Below are positions 30,330 to 39,390 of a stretch of DNA of 54,148 bases, one piece after another. The notes under the pieces were generated by a model. That model saw only the letters and a program-made list of their open reading frames with translations. It made no database searches and was not told the DNA's origin. The translations under genes were made by a program, and so were the position numbers. The stretch is taken from assembly GCA_021787335.1 (NCBI GenBank), contig JAJYMC010000030.1, positions 1-54,148 on the forward strand, in the 5' to 3' direction. This DNA is from Bacillota bacterium (GTDB lineage: Bacteria; Bacillota; Sulfobacillia; JAJYWN01; JAJZPE01). Within the stretch, counting starts at the first letter, position 1; the number at the start of each line of letters is the position of its first letter.

Positions 30330-31034
30330 GTGCAGGACGTCGTTCAACGTTACATCGAGCACATGATGAAGAAGCACGGCGTATCCGCGGTCATGGCGGC
30401 AGGTTCGTACGTCACCGGCCGGATGGGGCCGAACTCGGACATCGACCTCTTCTTCATCTGGCCCCGCGAATACGAGGCCTTGCGTGGCCGGGAGTTCTTC
30501 GAGGGCCTGGAGTTCGAGTACTTCATGTCGCCGGAGTGGAAGTTCTACGACCGGATGAGGGGTGACCCGGTCTCCGTCCGCGTCTATTCGCAGGGCAGGG
30601 TGATCGACGACCCCGAGGGCCGGCTCCAGAAGATAATCGACACGGCCAAGGAGAAGGCCGCCGAGCGACCGCCAGCCCCTGACGAGAGGCTCCGTCGCGA
30701 TTTCAAGTTCTGGCTCGAAACCATCCGCCGGGACGGTGAGGATCTCTTTGACCGGAAGTCCTTCGACAACCTCGCCTACTTCATCGGGGCCAACCTGCCC
30801 CGGATGACGGACTTGGCCGCTCGGTTGAGAGGAGCCCCTCCGGTCTACGGCAAATATGGGGTCGAGGAGATCGAGGCCGCCGAACCGGCATACGGCGCCC
30901 TGCTACGCGACCTGCTCCGGTCGGCCCCATCCAACCGCGGCCGCCGGGAGGCGTGGGTCGGGCTCTGCTCGTATCTGGAAAGGCAGCTAGGGGAGGTCGA
31001 CGTGACCGATTACTTCAGCCTGCAAAAGCTCTAG
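30330..31034 (+). CDS. Nucleotidyltransferase-fold protein
   Basis: This 234-residue protein has the polymerase-beta-like motif GSYVTGRMGPNSDIDLFFIW, with Gly25-Ser26 and the metal-binding pair Asp37/Asp39. A helical C-terminal half follows (LRRDFKFWLETIRRDGEDLFD, FIGANLPRMTDLAARLRG). This resembles aminoglycoside or protein nucleotidyltransferases, but the substrate cannot be inferred. It is not MNT/HEPN-paired: no HEPN gene follows. GTG start with TAGGAGG upstream. Confidence 0.75.
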   Translation: MQDVVQRYIEHMMKKHGVSAVMAAGSYVTGRMGPNSDIDLFFIWPREYEALRGREFFEGLEFEYFMSPEWKFYDRMRGDPVSVRVYSQGRVIDDPEGRLQKIIDTAKEKAAERPPAPDERLRRDFKFWLETIRRDGEDLFDRKSFDNLAYFIGANLPRMTDLAARLRGAPPVYGKYGVEEIEAAEPAYGALLRDLLRSAPSNRGRREAWVGLCSYLERQLGEVDVTDYFSLQKL

Positions 31035-31080
31035 GCTTCGCCGCCAGAGTGACCGGCTTGGCCGCCGGGGGGGTGTCACC

Positions 31081-32022
31081 GTGGTCTACGTTCTGGCCGC
31101 CAACCTCATCTGGGGCAGCGTCGGGGTCTTCGCCCGCTGGAGCGGCGCCTCTTCGTCGGTCATCGTGTTCTTCCGGCTGGTCTTCGGCTGGGCCGCGCTG
31201 GCCGTCATCGGGCCGGTCGTCAGGCGGCGTGACGGTTTCGTACGAGCGGGTGGCCAGGGTGCGCCGGGTACCGCTGGTCCCGCCACCGGCGCCGCTGATG
31301 GCCTGGGCGCTCCTGGTGTCGCCGCCGGCCCCGGCCGCCCCGTCTGGCTCCTGGCCGCGGCCGGCATCGTCCTCGCCCTCAATTGGGTCTTCTTCTTCCG
31401 AGCCCTGTTGACGACGACCTTTCTGACGACCATGGTCGCCTACTACACGGCCCCGCTCATCGCCGCGGCGGCGGCCCCGTGGGTCCTGGGTGAGTGCGGC
31501 TCGCCCCGGGCTTGGGCCGGCCTCGGCTTATCCTTCCTCGGCGTGGCCGTCACCATCCTCGGGGGTCAGCGCGGCGGGGCCGCCGCCGGGCCGGCCGCCA
31601 TTGGGACCACCTACGCCCTCATCGCCGCGGTCTTCTATGCGGGGGCCCTCCTGTTCGGTCGGTACCTGCGCGACGTCCCGGCCCCGACCCTGGCCAAGTG
31701 GGAGACCGGCGCGGCCGCCGTCGCCTTCGCGCCGCTGGTCCTCGCCGGGTCCGGGCCGTTCGCCGCCGCCATGCGCTGGCCGTCCATCGCCATCCTTGGT
31801 CTGATGGGGTTGGTGCACACCGCCTTCGCCCTGACCATGCTTCTCAAGGGCCTGCAACTGGTCCCCGCCCGCGTCGCCGGCCTGTTGACCTACGTCGACC
31901 CGATCAGCGCGGTCCTCTTCGCGTGGCTCTTCTTCGGTGAGAACCCGGGCGCGGCGGCCCTCGCCGGCGGCCTGATGGTCCTGGCCGGGAACCTCGTCGG
32001 CCGACCGACGGCGGGCGGTTGA
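31081..32022 (+). CDS. EamA/DMT-family transporter
   Basis: This 313-residue protein has ten predicted helices in two EamA repeats. The first begins VYVLAANLIWGSVGVFARW and the second AIGTTYALIAAVFYAGALLFGRYL, ending in LLTYVDPISAVLFAWLFFGENPG, the typical EamA signature. It is likely an inner-membrane exporter of small metabolites. A Gly/Ala/Pro-rich cytoplasmic loop of about 40 residues between helices 2 and 3 is longer than usual. GTG start at 31081; the gene is 46 bp after the nucleotidyltransferase and 16 bp before the epimerase. Confidence 0.82.
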   Translation: MVYVLAANLIWGSVGVFARWSGASSSVIVFFRLVFGWAALAVIGPVVRRRDGFVRAGGQGAPGTAGPATGAADGLGAPGVAAGPGRPVWLLAAAGIVLALNWVFFFRALLTTTFLTTMVAYYTAPLIAAAAAPWVLGECGSPRAWAGLGLSFLGVAVTILGGQRGGAAAGPAAIGTTYALIAAVFYAGALLFGRYLRDVPAPTLAKWETGAAAVAFAPLVLAGSGPFAAAMRWPSIAILGLMGLVHTAFALTMLLKGLQLVPARVAGLLTYVDPISAVLFAWLFFGENPGAAALAGGLMVLAGNLVGRPTAGG

Positions 32023-32038
32023 ACGTGGAGGTGGCGAC

Positions 32039-32986
32039 TTGCGCATCCTCATCACCGGAGCCGCCGGGAACCTGGGCGGGTTCCTCGCCCGTCACCTGGC
32101 GGGCCGGGGCCATGAACTGAACCTGATGGTCCACCGGCGCCCGTTGGCGGCCGACCTCGCGGAGCACCCAAGAGTCAGGGTCTACCGCGCCGACCTCGCG
32201 GACCCGCGGACGCTCGCCGCGCCCTGCCGCGACAGCGACGTCCTCATCCACTTCGCCGGCGTCCTCTTCGCCCCGCGGCCGGAAGCCTTTCTCCCGACGA
32301 CTAACACCGAGTACGTGAAGAACCTCGTCGGGGCGGCCCTGGACGGGGGCGTCAAGCGGTTCGTCGCCGTCAGCTTCCCGCACGTCGAGGGAGAGACCAC
32401 GCCGGGGGCCCCGGCCACCGGCCGAATGGAGGGCCGCCCTTCCTCGGTTCACGCCCGGACACGGCTGGCGGCCGAGCGGCACCTTTTCGAGTCCTGCCGT
32501 GGGCAGGCCATGGTGCCGGTGGCCCTTCGGGCCGGCTTCATCTATGGGCGCGGAGTCCTCATGCCCGAAGCCGCGCGGAGGCTCATGCGTCACGGCCTTC
32601 TGCCCGTTTGGCCCGGGCCCACCTGGACCCACCCGATCTCTCTCGAGGACTTCCTGGACTGCGCCGAAGCGGCCCTGACCCGTCCCGGCATCAATGGAGT
32701 CTACAACCTGGGCGACGACGAGCCGGTCACCCTGCAGCGCTTTCTGGACCTGCTCGCCGACCACTGGGGTTACCGCCGGCCGGTACGCCTCCCGGCCTGG
32801 TCCTTCTACGCCGCGGCCGCGGCCGTCGAGGGCTTGGCCACCATCTTCCACACTGCCTCCCCGCTGACCCGCGACTTCATTCGGATTGGGATGGCCTCCT
32901 ACGTCTCGGATACGTCGCGGATGAAACGGGAACTGCTCGCGGAACTCCATCACCCCAGTTTCGTCGAAGGATTGAGGATGCTCTAG
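32039..32986 (+). CDS. NAD-dependent epimerase/dehydratase-like protein (atypical active site)
   Basis: This 315-residue extended-SDR protein has the nucleotide-binding ILITGAAGNLGGFLA, then YRADLADPRTLAAPCRDSDVLIHFAG. The expected YxxxK is replaced by His-Ala-Arg-Thr-Arg in SVHARTRLAAERHLFE, so ordinary SDR catalysis is doubtful. The C-terminal substrate domain is present (GVYNLGDDEPVTLQRFLDLL). The TTG start has GGAGG upstream. It may be a binding or regulatory homolog, or use a different mechanism. It is probably cotranscribed with the EamA gene. Confidence 0.78.
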   Translation: MRILITGAAGNLGGFLARHLAGRGHELNLMVHRRPLAADLAEHPRVRVYRADLADPRTLAAPCRDSDVLIHFAGVLFAPRPEAFLPTTNTEYVKNLVGAALDGGVKRFVAVSFPHVEGETTPGAPATGRMEGRPSSVHARTRLAAERHLFESCRGQAMVPVALRAGFIYGRGVLMPEAARRLMRHGLLPVWPGPTWTHPISLEDFLDCAEAALTRPGINGVYNLGDDEPVTLQRFLDLLADHWGYRRPVRLPAWSFYAAAAAVEGLATIFHTASPLTRDFIRIGMASYVSDTSRMKRELLAELHHPSFVEGLRML

Positions 32987-33125
32987 ACCCGGCCGCCGGC
33001 GCCCAAGGCTTAGCTGCCGCGGGGACATATTACCCGCCGGCCGCGGTCCCCAGATGACGGCTTTATCACCTTCCGGCCATTGGTAGAGAGCAGGCCGAAA
33101 ACCAATTCTCAAATCGTCAGGATTG

Positions 33126-33155
33126 AGGACATTCCCGGCAGGAATGTTCTCTTTT
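33126..33155 (+). terminator. Hairpin in the gap before the ABC importer operon
   Basis: The stem ACATTCC (33129-33135)/GGAATGT (33141-33147) with a 5-base loop is followed by TCTCTTTT. It could end the upstream transcript or attenuate the importer operon, whose start is 227 bp downstream. The rest of 32987-33381 shows no convincing gene or known riboswitch. Confidence 0.6.
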
Positions 33156-33381
33156 GCATCGAATCCACAGAAAAACCAAGGGACGGCAAGGGCCCCAAAC
33201 ACCAACTTAACCACTCACGACCGCTCTCTTCGCCTCTACGTGTCCGGCTCCGACCCGCGGGTTCCTGTCGAACCGCCTGAACGTTCCCTTCAAAAGACAT
33301 GGGAGGTGACCGGTGGCATAGGGGCGGCCCATTCTCCAGAACCAGCAACGAACGAAGCAAGAGACAACGGAGGGGAAGAAC

Positions 33382-34983
33382 GTGAGTAAACGCAAGACCT
33401 GGCACCTGATGCTGGCCGCGGTCGTCGTGGCGGCCCTTCTGGTCCTCACCCTATCCGCGGGGTGCGCCAAGAACCAAGCCGCCGGCCCCGGCTCCGAGAA
33501 GCCGCGCAAGGGCGGCAACCTGACCATCGGCGTCGACCGTGAGACCGACACCTTCGACCTGTACCAGATGACCTGGTCGGCCGGTCAGGCTTACGTCTAT
33601 GACACCCTGATCACCCGTGACTGGAACTACAAGTACGCCCCCGGTCTGGCCGAAACCTGGGAGAGCACCCCGGACGGCAAGACCTGGACCTTCCACCTGA
33701 AGAAGGGCGTCAAGTGGCAGGACGGCACCCCCTTCACGTCCAAGGACGTGAAGAAGCACTTCGAGGTCATGCTCGACCCGAAGACCGCGGCCGCCAACGT
33801 CCTCGACTACACCTGGATCAAGTCGATGGAGACCCCGGATGACAACACCATCGTCTTCAAGCTCGACGCCCCGTTCCCGAACCTCCTCTTCAAGATCGGC
33901 CAGAGCTACGGCGCCATCCAGTCGCCGGCCGCCTACGCCAAATACGGCCCCAACGGCACCAAGGAGTACGGGACCAAGATCGCCGTCGGGACCGGTCCGC
34001 TGAAGCTGAAGGAATGGGTCCCCGGTGACCGGATCGTCCTCGAGCGCAACAACGATTACAACTGGGGCGCTCCCTGGCTCGACAACAAGGGCCCCTTCTA
34101 TCTCGATACCCTGACCTACCGCGTCATCCCCGACTCCTCGACCCGCGTGGCCGAGCTGGAGACGGGCAACGTGCAGGTCCTCCTGGACGTGCCGGTCGAG
34201 CACTACGACCGGGTCTCGAAGATGCCCAACGTCCAGGTCTTCAAGCAGCCGGCTTTCGGCCTCGGCTACCTCGCCTTCGGCACGGCCAACAAGCCGTTCA
34301 ACAACCCCAAGGTCCGCGAGGCCATCAACCTGGCCATCGACCGCGAAGCCATCGCCAAGGCGGTCTTCTTCAACCTCGTCCAGCCGGCCTACGGTTACCT
34401 GCCGCCCGGCCTGGCCGAGTCGTATGAGGACAAGAACGCCATGAGGTACGACGTCGCGGCGGCCAAGAAGCTCCTCGCCGAGGCCGGCTACCAGAACGGC
34501 TTCAAGACCACCCTCGCCACCCAGAACCGGACTGAGCACGTCCGCGCGGCGCAGGCTCTGCAGCCGATGCTCGAGGCCATCGGCATCAAGGCCGAGATCG
34601 TCCAGTACGACGAGGCCGGCTACAAGAGCTTCCTGAAGTCCGGCAAGCAGCAGCTGTTCATGCGCCAGTACTCCTGGGACAACGCCGACATCCTCCAGTG
34701 GTTCCTGGAAAGCCGGCAGGCTCCGTATCCGGGCCACTCCCTCTGGAAGGACAACAAGACCGACCAATTGATCGCCACGGCTGAGAACGCAGTCACCCCG
34801 GACATCCGCACCCAGAAGTACATCGAGCTCGAGAAGTACCTCATCGACCAGGCCGTCTGGGCGCCGCTGTGGTACCCCATGAGCATCCAGGCCGTCCGGA
34901 CCGACCTCGTCGGCGGCTACCGCGCCTATCCGGGCGGCGGTGACGTGTTCAACGACGTCTGGTTGAAGAAGGCCACTAAATAG
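33382..34983 (+). CDS. ABC transporter substrate-binding lipoprotein (dipeptide/oligopeptide family)
   Basis: This 533-residue family 5 solute-binding protein has lipobox LSAGC (Cys28), then GGNLTIGVDRETDTFDLYQM, FHLKKGVKWQDGTPFTSKDV and VREAINLAIDREAIAKAVF. It is typical of DppA/OppA-type receptors that capture peptides outside the membrane and deliver them to DppBC. GTG start after GGAGGGG. It is followed directly by the two permeases, and the operon ends in an N-acyl-D-amino-acid deacylase, so N-acylated or D-amino-acid-containing peptides are plausible ligands. Confidence 0.9.
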   Translation: MSKRKTWHLMLAAVVVAALLVLTLSAGCAKNQAAGPGSEKPRKGGNLTIGVDRETDTFDLYQMTWSAGQAYVYDTLITRDWNYKYAPGLAETWESTPDGKTWTFHLKKGVKWQDGTPFTSKDVKKHFEVMLDPKTAAANVLDYTWIKSMETPDDNTIVFKLDAPFPNLLFKIGQSYGAIQSPAAYAKYGPNGTKEYGTKIAVGTGPLKLKEWVPGDRIVLERNNDYNWGAPWLDNKGPFYLDTLTYRVIPDSSTRVAELETGNVQVLLDVPVEHYDRVSKMPNVQVFKQPAFGLGYLAFGTANKPFNNPKVREAINLAIDREAIAKAVFFNLVQPAYGYLPPGLAESYEDKNAMRYDVAAAKKLLAEAGYQNGFKTTLATQNRTEHVRAAQALQPMLEAIGIKAEIVQYDEAGYKSFLKSGKQQLFMRQYSWDNADILQWFLESRQAPYPGHSLWKDNKTDQLIATAENAVTPDIRTQKYIELEKYLIDQAVWAPLWYPMSIQAVRTDLVGGYRAYPGGGDVFNDVWLKKATK

Positions 34984-35904
34984 GTGCGAACGTACCTGTT
35001 CCGACGGATTCTCTTGATGATTCCGGTTGTCCTGGGGGTCACGGTGGTGGTGTTCCTCATCATCCACCTGGCCCCCGGGGACCCGGTCCTTCTCCTCGTC
35101 GGCGAACGGGCCCCCCAGGAGGTCTATGACCGAGTGCGCCACGTCTGGGGGCTCGATCGTCCGCTCATCATGCAGTACTTCACCTTCCTCGGCAACGTCC
35201 TGCGGGGCAACCTGGGCATGTCCATCCAGATGCGCCGGCCGGTGGCCGAACTCCTGGCCGGGGCCATCCCGGTGACCATGGAGCTGGGGTTTGCGGCCAT
35301 GGCCATGGCCGTCTTCATCGGCGTCATCTCGGGGGTCATCTCCGCGGTGCGGGCCGGTTCGGCGGCCGACCAGGTGACCATGGTCGGGGCCCTTCTTGGG
35401 GTCTCCGTCCCAGGGTTCTGGTTAGGTCAGTTGCTCATCTTGCTTTTCGCCGTGCACCTGCAGTGGCTGCCCGTGTCCGGCTACGGAGGTCTCAAGTACC
35501 TCATCTTGCCAGCTCTGGCCATGGGCTTCGCCGACTCGGCGGTCACCGCCCGGACCACCCGCTCCAGCATGCTGGACGTGATACGACAGGACTTCGTCCG
35601 CACGGCCAGAGCCAAGGGGCTCGGGGAACGGGTCGTCATCTACAAGCACGCCCTCCGCAACGCCATGCTCCCCGTGGTCACCCTGATCGGCCTCGACCTT
35701 GGGTACCTCCTGGGCGGGACGGTGGTCATGGAAGAGGTCTTCAGCCGGCCGGGCATGGGCCGCCTGATGATCAACGGCATCCTTTCCCGCGATTACCCGG
35801 TCGTTCAGGGCGTCCTGCTCATTCTGGCCATCTCGGTGGCCCTCTGCAACCTCCTGGCCGACATCGCTTACGTCTTACTCGATCCGCGGATCCGCCTGCA
35901 ATAG
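34984..35904 (+). CDS. ABC transporter permease (DppB-like)
   Basis: This 306-residue permease has six helices and the EAA loop TARAKGLGERVVIYKHALRNA. The N-terminus RTYLFRRILLMIPVVLGVTV is typical of DppB/OppB. The GTG start directly abuts the TAG stop of the binding-protein gene. No ATPase genes follow, so the complex must use ATP-binding subunits encoded elsewhere. Confidence 0.9.
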   Translation: MRTYLFRRILLMIPVVLGVTVVVFLIIHLAPGDPVLLLVGERAPQEVYDRVRHVWGLDRPLIMQYFTFLGNVLRGNLGMSIQMRRPVAELLAGAIPVTMELGFAAMAMAVFIGVISGVISAVRAGSAADQVTMVGALLGVSVPGFWLGQLLILLFAVHLQWLPVSGYGGLKYLILPALAMGFADSAVTARTTRSSMLDVIRQDFVRTARAKGLGERVVIYKHALRNAMLPVVTLIGLDLGYLLGGTVVMEEVFSRPGMGRLMINGILSRDYPVVQGVLLILAISVALCNLLADIAYVLLDPRIRLQ

Positions 35905-35925
35905 GGCGGAGGGAGGGCACAGCCA

Positions 35926-36750
35926 TTGGGCAGGTGGAAACGGTTCACCAAACGGTCGTCGGCGCGGATCGGGATCATCGCCGTGGTCATCTTCCTCGTC
36001 GTCGCCGCCTTCGCGCCGTGGCTGGCGCCATACGGCTACCGGGCTCAGAACCTGAACCGCGTCCTCGAGGCGCCGAGCCATGATCACCTGCTGGGCACGG
36101 ACGAGTTCGGACGCGACGTCCTCAGCCGGATAATCTACGGCACACGGATCTCGCTGGCCGTCGGGGCCATCGCCGTGGGCATCGGGATGACCGTCGGGAC
36201 CATCCTCGGGGCCATCGCCGGCTACTGGGGAGGGTGGATGAGCCTCGTCATCATGGGCCTGGTCGACGTGGTCTGGTCATTCCCGACCATCCTTCTAGCC
36301 ATCGGCTTCGTGGCCGTCCTGCGCCCCGGGCTGACCAGCGCGATGATCGCCCTCGGCCTGGTGACCTGGCCGTCGTATGCCCGGATGATGCGGGCTCAGG
36401 TCCTGTCGCTTAGGGAGAAGGAGTTCGTCGAGGCCGCCAAGGCCCAGGGCCTAACCGACACGCGCGTCCTTATCCGGCACATCGGGCCGAACGCCATGTC
36501 GCCCATCATCGTCCTCGCCACCCTGGGGATGGCCGGGGCCATCCTGGTCGAGTCGGCCCTGAGCTACCTCGGCCTGGGCGCCCAGCCGCCCGCCCCAAGC
36601 TGGGGGGCGATGCTCAGCTCCGGCCGCAACTTCATCTACCGGGCGCCGTGGTTGACGGTCGCTCCCGGACTCGCTATCATGTTTGTGGTGCTGGCTTTCA
36701 ACCTCTGCGGCGACGCCCTGCGCGACGCCTTCGACCCCAGGAAGGTCTGA
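35926..36750 (+). CDS. ABC transporter permease (DppC-like)
   Basis: This 274-residue permease has the OppC-type N-terminus WKRFTKRSSARIGIIAVVIF, then HDHLLGTDEFGRDVLSRIIYGTRISL and the EAA loop EAAKAQGLTDTRVLIRHIGP. TTG start with GGAGGGAGGG upstream. It is the partner of the preceding DppB-like gene. Confidence 0.9.
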   Translation: MGRWKRFTKRSSARIGIIAVVIFLVVAAFAPWLAPYGYRAQNLNRVLEAPSHDHLLGTDEFGRDVLSRIIYGTRISLAVGAIAVGIGMTVGTILGAIAGYWGGWMSLVIMGLVDVVWSFPTILLAIGFVAVLRPGLTSAMIALGLVTWPSYARMMRAQVLSLREKEFVEAAKAQGLTDTRVLIRHIGPNAMSPIIVLATLGMAGAILVESALSYLGLGAQPPAPSWGAMLSSGRNFIYRAPWLTVAPGLAIMFVVLAFNLCGDALRDAFDPRKV

Positions 36751-36872
36751 ACCATGCCCCGTTGGCATCGGAATCAGGCGGCGCCCGCTCGGGGGGCGCC
36801 GTCCTCATCGTCGGGCCCGGCGGAGTCCGCCGCGCCGGGCGACCTTCATCCACATCGCGGGAGGCGGTCCCT

Positions 36873-38498
36873 CTGTACGACTTCCTCATCAACAATGCGC
36901 TCGTCATCGACGGGTCAGGCGCAGCCGGGTTCAGGGCCGACGTCGGCGTGGCCATGGGTCGCGTGGCCTTCGTGCGCCGGCACGACCCGCCGGGGGCCAT
37001 CCCCGCCGGGCAGGCGACGGCGCAGGTCATCGACGGGACGGGCCTCGTCCTGGCCCCGGGCTTCATCGACATCCACAACCATTCCGACCTGGCCATCCTG
37101 GCCGACCCACAGGCCGAGAGCATGCTCGGGCAGGGCGTGACGACCATGGTCGTCGGCAACTGCGGCAGCTCGGCCGCGCCCTGGCTTGGGCCCGAGGGCG
37201 GCCCCTTCGCCATGCAGATGAAGGAGGACGGCTCACGCGGCCTGGACCTCGACTGGACCTGGCGCTCCTTCGGCGACTACCTCGGCCGGGTCCAGGCCGG
37301 CCGGCCAGCCATCAACGTCGCCGCCCTGGCCGGCCACGGCGCCATCCGCCATCAGGTCATGGGCCTGGCCACCCGGGCCCCCGACGCCGCCGAGACGCGG
37401 AAGATGAAGGCCATGCTCGAGGGCGCTCTGGCCGACGGGGCCGTGGGCCTCTCGACCGGCCTCGTCTACTACCCCAGCTGCTACGCCACCACCGATGAGC
37501 TGGTCGAGCTGGCGGCCATGGCCGGCCGGGCCGGGAAGCTCTACTGCTCGCACATCCGCAGCGAGGCCGAGGCCCTCCTGGAGTCCGTCGCCGAGGCCAT
37601 CGAGATCAGCCGCCGGGCCGGCGTTTCCACGGAGATCTCGCACCTGAAGGCGGAGAGCCGCCTGATGTGGGGGTGTCTCAAGGAGGCCCTGGCCCTCATC
37701 GACAAGGCCCGGGCCGAGGGGCTCCCGGTCGACGCCGACCAATACCCTTACACCGCCTACAACACCGGCCTCGACTCCTTCCTGCCGCCGGAGGTCATGG
37801 AGGGCGATTGGCGGGCCGTCCTCTCCAGCCCTTCCGGCCGCGCCCGGATGCGTCGGGCCATGGACGAGGGCAACCCGCCGGCCTGGACCTCGTCCATCCG
37901 CGGCATGGAGTGGGGCGACTTCTTCGTCGACGAGACCGGCGACCCGGCCAAGGACGGCAAGTCCATCGCGGCCATCGCCGAGGCCCAGGGCAAGGACCCC
38001 TACGACGCCTTCTTCGACCTGCTCCTGGAGGGCGGCCTGGGTGTCTCGGTCATCGGCCACGCCATGAACGAGGACGACGTCCGGCTGGCCATGGCCCGCC
38101 CGGACATCATGGTCGGCTCGGACGGCTCGGCCCTGCCGTATCAGATCAGGCCGGGCAGCGGGTCGCTCGGCCGCGGTCACCCGCACCCGCGCAACTTCGG
38201 GACCTTCCCGCGCGTCCTCGCGCGGTATACCCGCGACGTCGGGCTCCTCAAGCTCGAGGCGGCGGTCCACAAGATGACCGGCCTCCCGGCCAAGAAGCTC
38301 GGCCTGCGCGACCGTGGCCTGATCCGCGAGGGCCACTGGGCCGACCTCGTCCTCTTCGACCCGGCGGCCATCCGCGACACGGCCACCTTCGAGGTCCCGC
38401 GGTCCCGCCCCGAGGGCATCCGCTGGGTCTTCGTCAACGGCTTCCCGGCCCTGACCCCGCAGGGCTGGGCGGAGAGGGCCGGACGGGCGATAAGGTAA
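36873..38498 (+). CDS. N-acyl-D-amino-acid deacylase (D-aminoacylase), probable CTG start
   Basis: This amidohydrolase of about 541 residues has the family order YDFLINNALVIDGSG, PGFIDIHNHSDLA (HxH metal site), GNCGSS (the D-aminoacylase metal Cys), YCSHIRSEAE, STEISHLKAE and MVGSDGSALP. It would release D-amino acids from N-acyl-D-amino acids. The only start that gives the normal N-terminus is CTG at 36873, with GGGAGG 8 bases upstream; no ATG, GTG or TTG is in frame nearby, except a TTG at 36762 without a ribosome site. It is the last gene of the importer operon and is followed by a strong terminator. Confidence 0.88.
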   Translation: MYDFLINNALVIDGSGAAGFRADVGVAMGRVAFVRRHDPPGAIPAGQATAQVIDGTGLVLAPGFIDIHNHSDLAILADPQAESMLGQGVTTMVVGNCGSSAAPWLGPEGGPFAMQMKEDGSRGLDLDWTWRSFGDYLGRVQAGRPAINVAALAGHGAIRHQVMGLATRAPDAAETRKMKAMLEGALADGAVGLSTGLVYYPSCYATTDELVELAAMAGRAGKLYCSHIRSEAEALLESVAEAIEISRRAGVSTEISHLKAESRLMWGCLKEALALIDKARAEGLPVDADQYPYTAYNTGLDSFLPPEVMEGDWRAVLSSPSGRARMRRAMDEGNPPAWTSSIRGMEWGDFFVDETGDPAKDGKSIAAIAEAQGKDPYDAFFDLLLEGGLGVSVIGHAMNEDDVRLAMARPDIMVGSDGSALPYQIRPGSGSLGRGHPHPRNFGTFPRVLARYTRDVGLLKLEAAVHKMTGLPAKKLGLRDRGLIREGHWADLVLFDPAAIRDTATFEVPRSRPEGIRWVFVNGFPALTPQGWAERAGRAIR

Positions 38499-38538
38499 GC
38501 CCGGCTCGACGGTCCTCCCGCACGGTGGAAATAGAGAA

Positions 38539-38570
38539 GGGCGGTGCGTCACGCACCGCCCTCATCATTT
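38539..38570 (+). terminator. Terminator of the importer/deacylase operon
   Basis: The perfect 10-bp stem GGGCGGTGCG/CGCACCGCCC has a 3-base loop, then TCATCATTTT. It faces the 3' end of the convergent glutamate synthase operon. Confidence 0.85.
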
Positions 38571-38606
38571 TGGGCCACGCCGGTTCCGGTTACCCTCTGG
38601 CTCCGG

Positions 38607-39365
38607 TCATTGCGCGTATAGCCGCCCATAGGGCCGGAGGAAGCGCGGGTAGAGCTTGACGAAGCCCTCGGTAGGGATTTGGCCGGCGCCGCGCCCGCGG
38701 CCGGCGCCGCGCCCGCGCCCAAAACGACGCCGGTAATCCTCGATGACCCCGGCGAGGAAGGCCTGGTCCGCCTCGTCCGGCTCGGCCACCCCGACCTCCT
38801 TGCCCAGCTGCTCCGGGTCGACGCGCCCGCGGATGAAGATGGCGCCTCCGTGCATCCCGGTCCCGATGAAGTTGGCGGCGAGCCCATCCCCGCCGAGCCC
38901 GAGCAGGACCACCCGCCCGCCGGCCATGTACTCGCCGAAGAAGTCCTGAGCGGTCCCGCCGATGACGATCACCGGGACCTTCGAGCCATACTCCTTGAGG
39001 TGAATGGCGCAGCGATAGCCGACGTTCCCCTCGACGAAGACCCGCCCACCGCGCATCGACATGGCCAGGACATCGCCGGCGCCACCATGGACGATGATCT
39101 CGCCACTGTTCATCGTGTTGCCCAGCCCGTCCTGGGCGTTCCCATGGACCTCGATGGTCGGCCCGTCCATGAAGGCGCCGAGGTCGTTGCCGGGTGTCCC
39201 GTACACGTCGACCTTGACCGGCTTCCTCAGGCTGGTGCCGATGTACCGCTGCCCGTGGACGTTGCGCAGGACGACGGCCTCGTTCCCGGCCTCCGCGGCG
39301 GCCCTGACCCGGCCGTTCAGGTCGCGCTGGTCGACTCCCCTGGCGTTGATGACGAACCGGCTCAA
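38607..39365 (-). CDS. Glutamate synthase GXGXG-domain subunit (GlxC/GltB C-terminal type)
   Basis: The 252-residue beta-helix protein has repeating GG/GxG motifs: FMDGPTIEVHGNAQDGLGNT, SGEIIVHGGAGDVLAMSMRGG, VFVEGNVGYRCAIHLKEYG, VIGGTAQDFFGEYMAGGRVV. This is the GXGXG domain that packs against the FMN domain in glutamate synthase. It is the last gene of the five-gene minus operon. Near the C-terminus a duplicated 18-bp GC-rich unit (38682-38720) encodes GRGRGAG twice, a recent slippage product. Confidence 0.88.
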   Translation of the reverse strand: MSRFVINARGVDQRDLNGRVRAAAEAGNEAVVLRNVHGQRYIGTSLRKPVKVDVYGTPGNDLGAFMDGPTIEVHGNAQDGLGNTMNSGEIIVHGGAGDVLAMSMRGGRVFVEGNVGYRCAIHLKEYGSKVPVIVIGGTAQDFFGEYMAGGRVVLLGLGGDGLAANFIGTGMHGGAIFIRGRVDPEQLGKEVGVAEPDEADQAFLAGVIEDYRRRFGRGRGAGRGRGAGQIPTEGFVKLYPRFLRPYGRLYAQ

Positions 39366-39390
39366 GCCCCAGCCCCCCTCACTGTGAGAC

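Noticed and set aside
30330-31034. MNT/HEPN toxin-antitoxin module
   Set aside because: The nucleotidyltransferase fold is present, but the protein is too long for MNT and no HEPN gene adjoins it.
32987-33381. T-box or other riboswitch before the ABC importer operon
   Set aside because: Only one short hairpin with a T tract is visible; no T-box GGTGGNACCGCG motif or other known aptamer blocks were found.
33451-35142. 563-codon minus-strand frame opposite the solute-binding protein gene
   Set aside because: Shadow of the 33382 gene; repetitive Val/Asp/Gly/Glu composition without domains.
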